Origin: Megachile rotundata
Lineage: Eukaryota; Arthropoda; Insecta; Hymenoptera; Megachilidae
Length of the DNA: 64,000 nucleotides
Direction: 5' to 3'
Assembly: GCF_050947335.1 (NCBI RefSeq)
Contig: NW_027473728.1
Span: 1 to 64,000, forward strand
Part shown: positions 62,212-64,000 of the stretch, piece after piece
Numbering within the stretch: position 1 is the first letter of the stretch
Layout: the number at the start of each line of letters is the position of its first letter
Notes under the pieces: model-generated
What the model was told of the DNA's origin: nothing
Databases searched by the model: none
The model's input: only the letters and a program-made list of their open reading frames with translations
Program-made: the position numbers and the translations under genes

Positions 62212-64000
62212 ACAATCACACAATCACAATCACACAATCACAATCACACAATCACAATCACACAATCACAATCACACAATCACAATCACACAATCACAAT
62301 CACACAATCACAATCACACAATCACAATCACACAATCACAATCACACAATCACAATCACACAATCACAATCACACAATCACAATCACACAATCACAATCA
62401 CACAATCACAATCACACAATCACAATCACACAATCACAATCACACAATCACAATCACACAATCACAATCACACAATCACAATCACACAATCACAATCACA
62501 CAATCACAATCACACAATCACAATCACACAATCACAATCACACAATCACAATCACACAATCACAATCACACAATCACAATCACACAATCACAATCACACA
62601 ATCACAATCACACAATCACAATCACACAATCACAATCACACAATCACAATCACACAATCACAATCACACAATCACAATCACACAATCACAATCACACAAT
62701 CACAATCACACAATCACAATCACACAATCACAATCACACAATCACAATCACACAATCACAATCACACAATCACAATCACACAATCACAATCACACAATCA
62801 CAATCACACAATCACAATCACACAATCACAATCACACAATCACAATCACACAATCACAATCACACAATCACAATCACACAATCACAATCACACAATCACA
62901 ATCACACAATCACAATCACACAATCACAATCACACAATCACAATCACACAATCACAATCACACAATCACAATCACACAATCACAATCACACAATCACAAT
63001 CACACAATCACAATCACACAATCACAATCACACAATCACAATCACACAATCACAATCACACAATCACAATCACACAATCACAATCACACAATCACAATCA
63101 CACAATCACAATCACACAATCACAATCACACAATCACAATCACACAATCACAATCACACAATCACAATCACACAATCACAATCACACAATCACAATCACA
63201 CAATCACAATCACACAATCACAATCACACAATCACAATCACACAATCACAATCACACAATCACAATCACACAATCACAATCACACAATCACAATCACACA
63301 ATCACAATCACACAATCACAATCACACAATCACAATCACACAATCACAATCACACAATCACAATCACACAATCACAATCACACAATCACAATCACACAAT
63401 CACAATCACACAATCACAATCACACAATCACAATCACACAATCACAATCACACAATCACAATCACACAATCACAATCACACAATCACAATCACACAATCA
63501 CAATCACACAATCACAATCACACAATCACAATCACACAATCACAATCACACAATCACAATCACACAATCACAATCACACAATCACAATCACACAATCACA
63601 ATCACACAATCACAATCACACAATCACAATCACACAATCACAATCACACAATCACAATCACACAATCACAATCACACAATCACAATCACACAATCACAAT
63701 CACACAATCACAATCACACAATCACAATCACACAATCACAATCACACAATCACAATCACACAATCACAATCACACAATCACAATCACACAATCACAATCA
63801 CACAATCACAATCACACAATCACAATCACACAATCACAATCACACAATCACAATCACACAATCACAATCACACAATCACAATCACACAATCACAATCACA
63901 CAATCACAATCACACAATCACAATCACACAATCACAATCACACAATCACAATCACACAATCACAATCACACAATCACAATCACACAATCACAATCACACA
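62212..64000 (+). repeat. 14-mer array 8, open at the window edge
   Basis: About 128 copies of ACACAATCACAATC with no variant that I can see, the longest and cleanest 14-mer block here. It has no right boundary in the window, so its true length is unknown. Its purity fits recent expansion. An assembly-length error is also possible in such sequence. Confidence 0.95.

Larger units (their letters stand above)
1..64000 (+). repeat. Giant satellite array built from 8-mer ACACAATC and 6-mer ACAATC cassettes
   Basis: Apart from four 257-bp islands, the window reads as head-to-tail copies of ACACAATC, alone or alternating with ACAATC. All copies have the AC-rich strand on top. The base units contain no G, and T is always followed by C. 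Variants are mostly single substitutions that keep the phase (ACGCAATC, ACTCAATC, ACACGATC, ACACAACC, ACACAAGC, GCACAATC, AGACAATC, ACCTAATC). Length changes are mostly whole cassettes, as expected for unequal exchange or slippage. Known gene families, rRNA, tRNA and coding bias are all absent. A satellite of this length implies a eukaryotic heterochromatic region. Its centromeric or subtelomeric position cannot be told from the sequence. Confidence 0.97.

Noticed and set aside
1..64000. CRISPR array
   Set aside because: There are no alternating repeats and unique spacers. The units are contiguous 8-mers and 14-mers.
1..64000. Telomeric repeat
   Set aside because: The G-bearing strand reads GATTGTGT with isolated Gs only. 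Telomeric repeats normally carry G runs, and the multi-kilobase higher-order duplications with islands are unlike a terminal array.
1..64000. G-quadruplex-forming tracts
   Set aside because: GGG does not occur in the base units. The few GG steps come from ACGGTC variants and are isolated.

Overview
The window is one continuous block of eukaryotic satellite DNA. I find no credible protein-coding or RNA gene. Almost all of the 64 kb is built from two short cassettes in the same orientation: an 8-mer ACACAATC and a 6-mer ACAATC. Used alone, the 8-mer gives 8-bp periodicity. Alternating with the 6-mer it gives a 14-mer, ACACAATCACAATC. Point variants of both cassettes (for example ACGCAATC, ACACGATC, ACCTAATC, ACGGTC, ACGATC) act as landmarks and show a nested higher-order organisation. 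The base units have no G on the + strand, so the whole window is strongly strand-asymmetric, and no inverted satellite segment is visible. The organism cannot be named. An array this long with higher-order duplications points to a eukaryotic heterochromatic, pericentromeric or subtelomeric region. A short TAACCTAACC stretch in the islands would fit, but does not prove, a species with TTAGG-type telomere repeats, such as many arthropods.

Layout. From 1 to about 5.7 kb there are older duplicated modules, including a 1,322-bp tandem step at the left edge, and two 14-mer arrays. From about 5.7 to 31.2 kb a large module is repeated with an offset near 15.6 kb (about 5.7-15.6 versus 21.2-31.2 kb), and inside it a 5,549-bp module occurs twice in tandem (about 10.06-15.60 and 15.60-21.15 kb). 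The order is A-B-B'-A'-B''. From 31.2 to 33.9 kb there is a 1.75-kb duplication around another 14-mer array.

From 33.9 to 49.8 kb lie four copies of a 257-bp non-satellite island (33915-34171, 37104-37360, 46372-46628, 49515-49771). Each is a near-perfect inverted repeat with 110-bp arms and a 37-bp spacer, rich in ACGCGT sites. The islands come as two pairs about 3.15-3.19 kb apart, carried on a module repeated with an offset near 12.4 kb. From 49.8 to 62.2 kb there are more mixed-cassette modules with local tandem duplications (1,072, 1,412, 1,007 and 590 bp). From about 62.2 kb to the end is a nearly perfect 14-mer array that runs off the window.

The long + strand open frames, up to about 1,270 codons, follow from the repeat arithmetic. 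In both cassettes every T is followed by C, so no stop codon can form on the + strand, and because 8 and 14 are not multiples of 3 all three frames encode the same cyclic His/Thr/Gln/Asn/Ser/Ile peptide. I treat none of them as genes. The observations most worth following up are the four palindromic islands, their position exactly in phase with the 8-mer, and the cassette grammar of the satellite.
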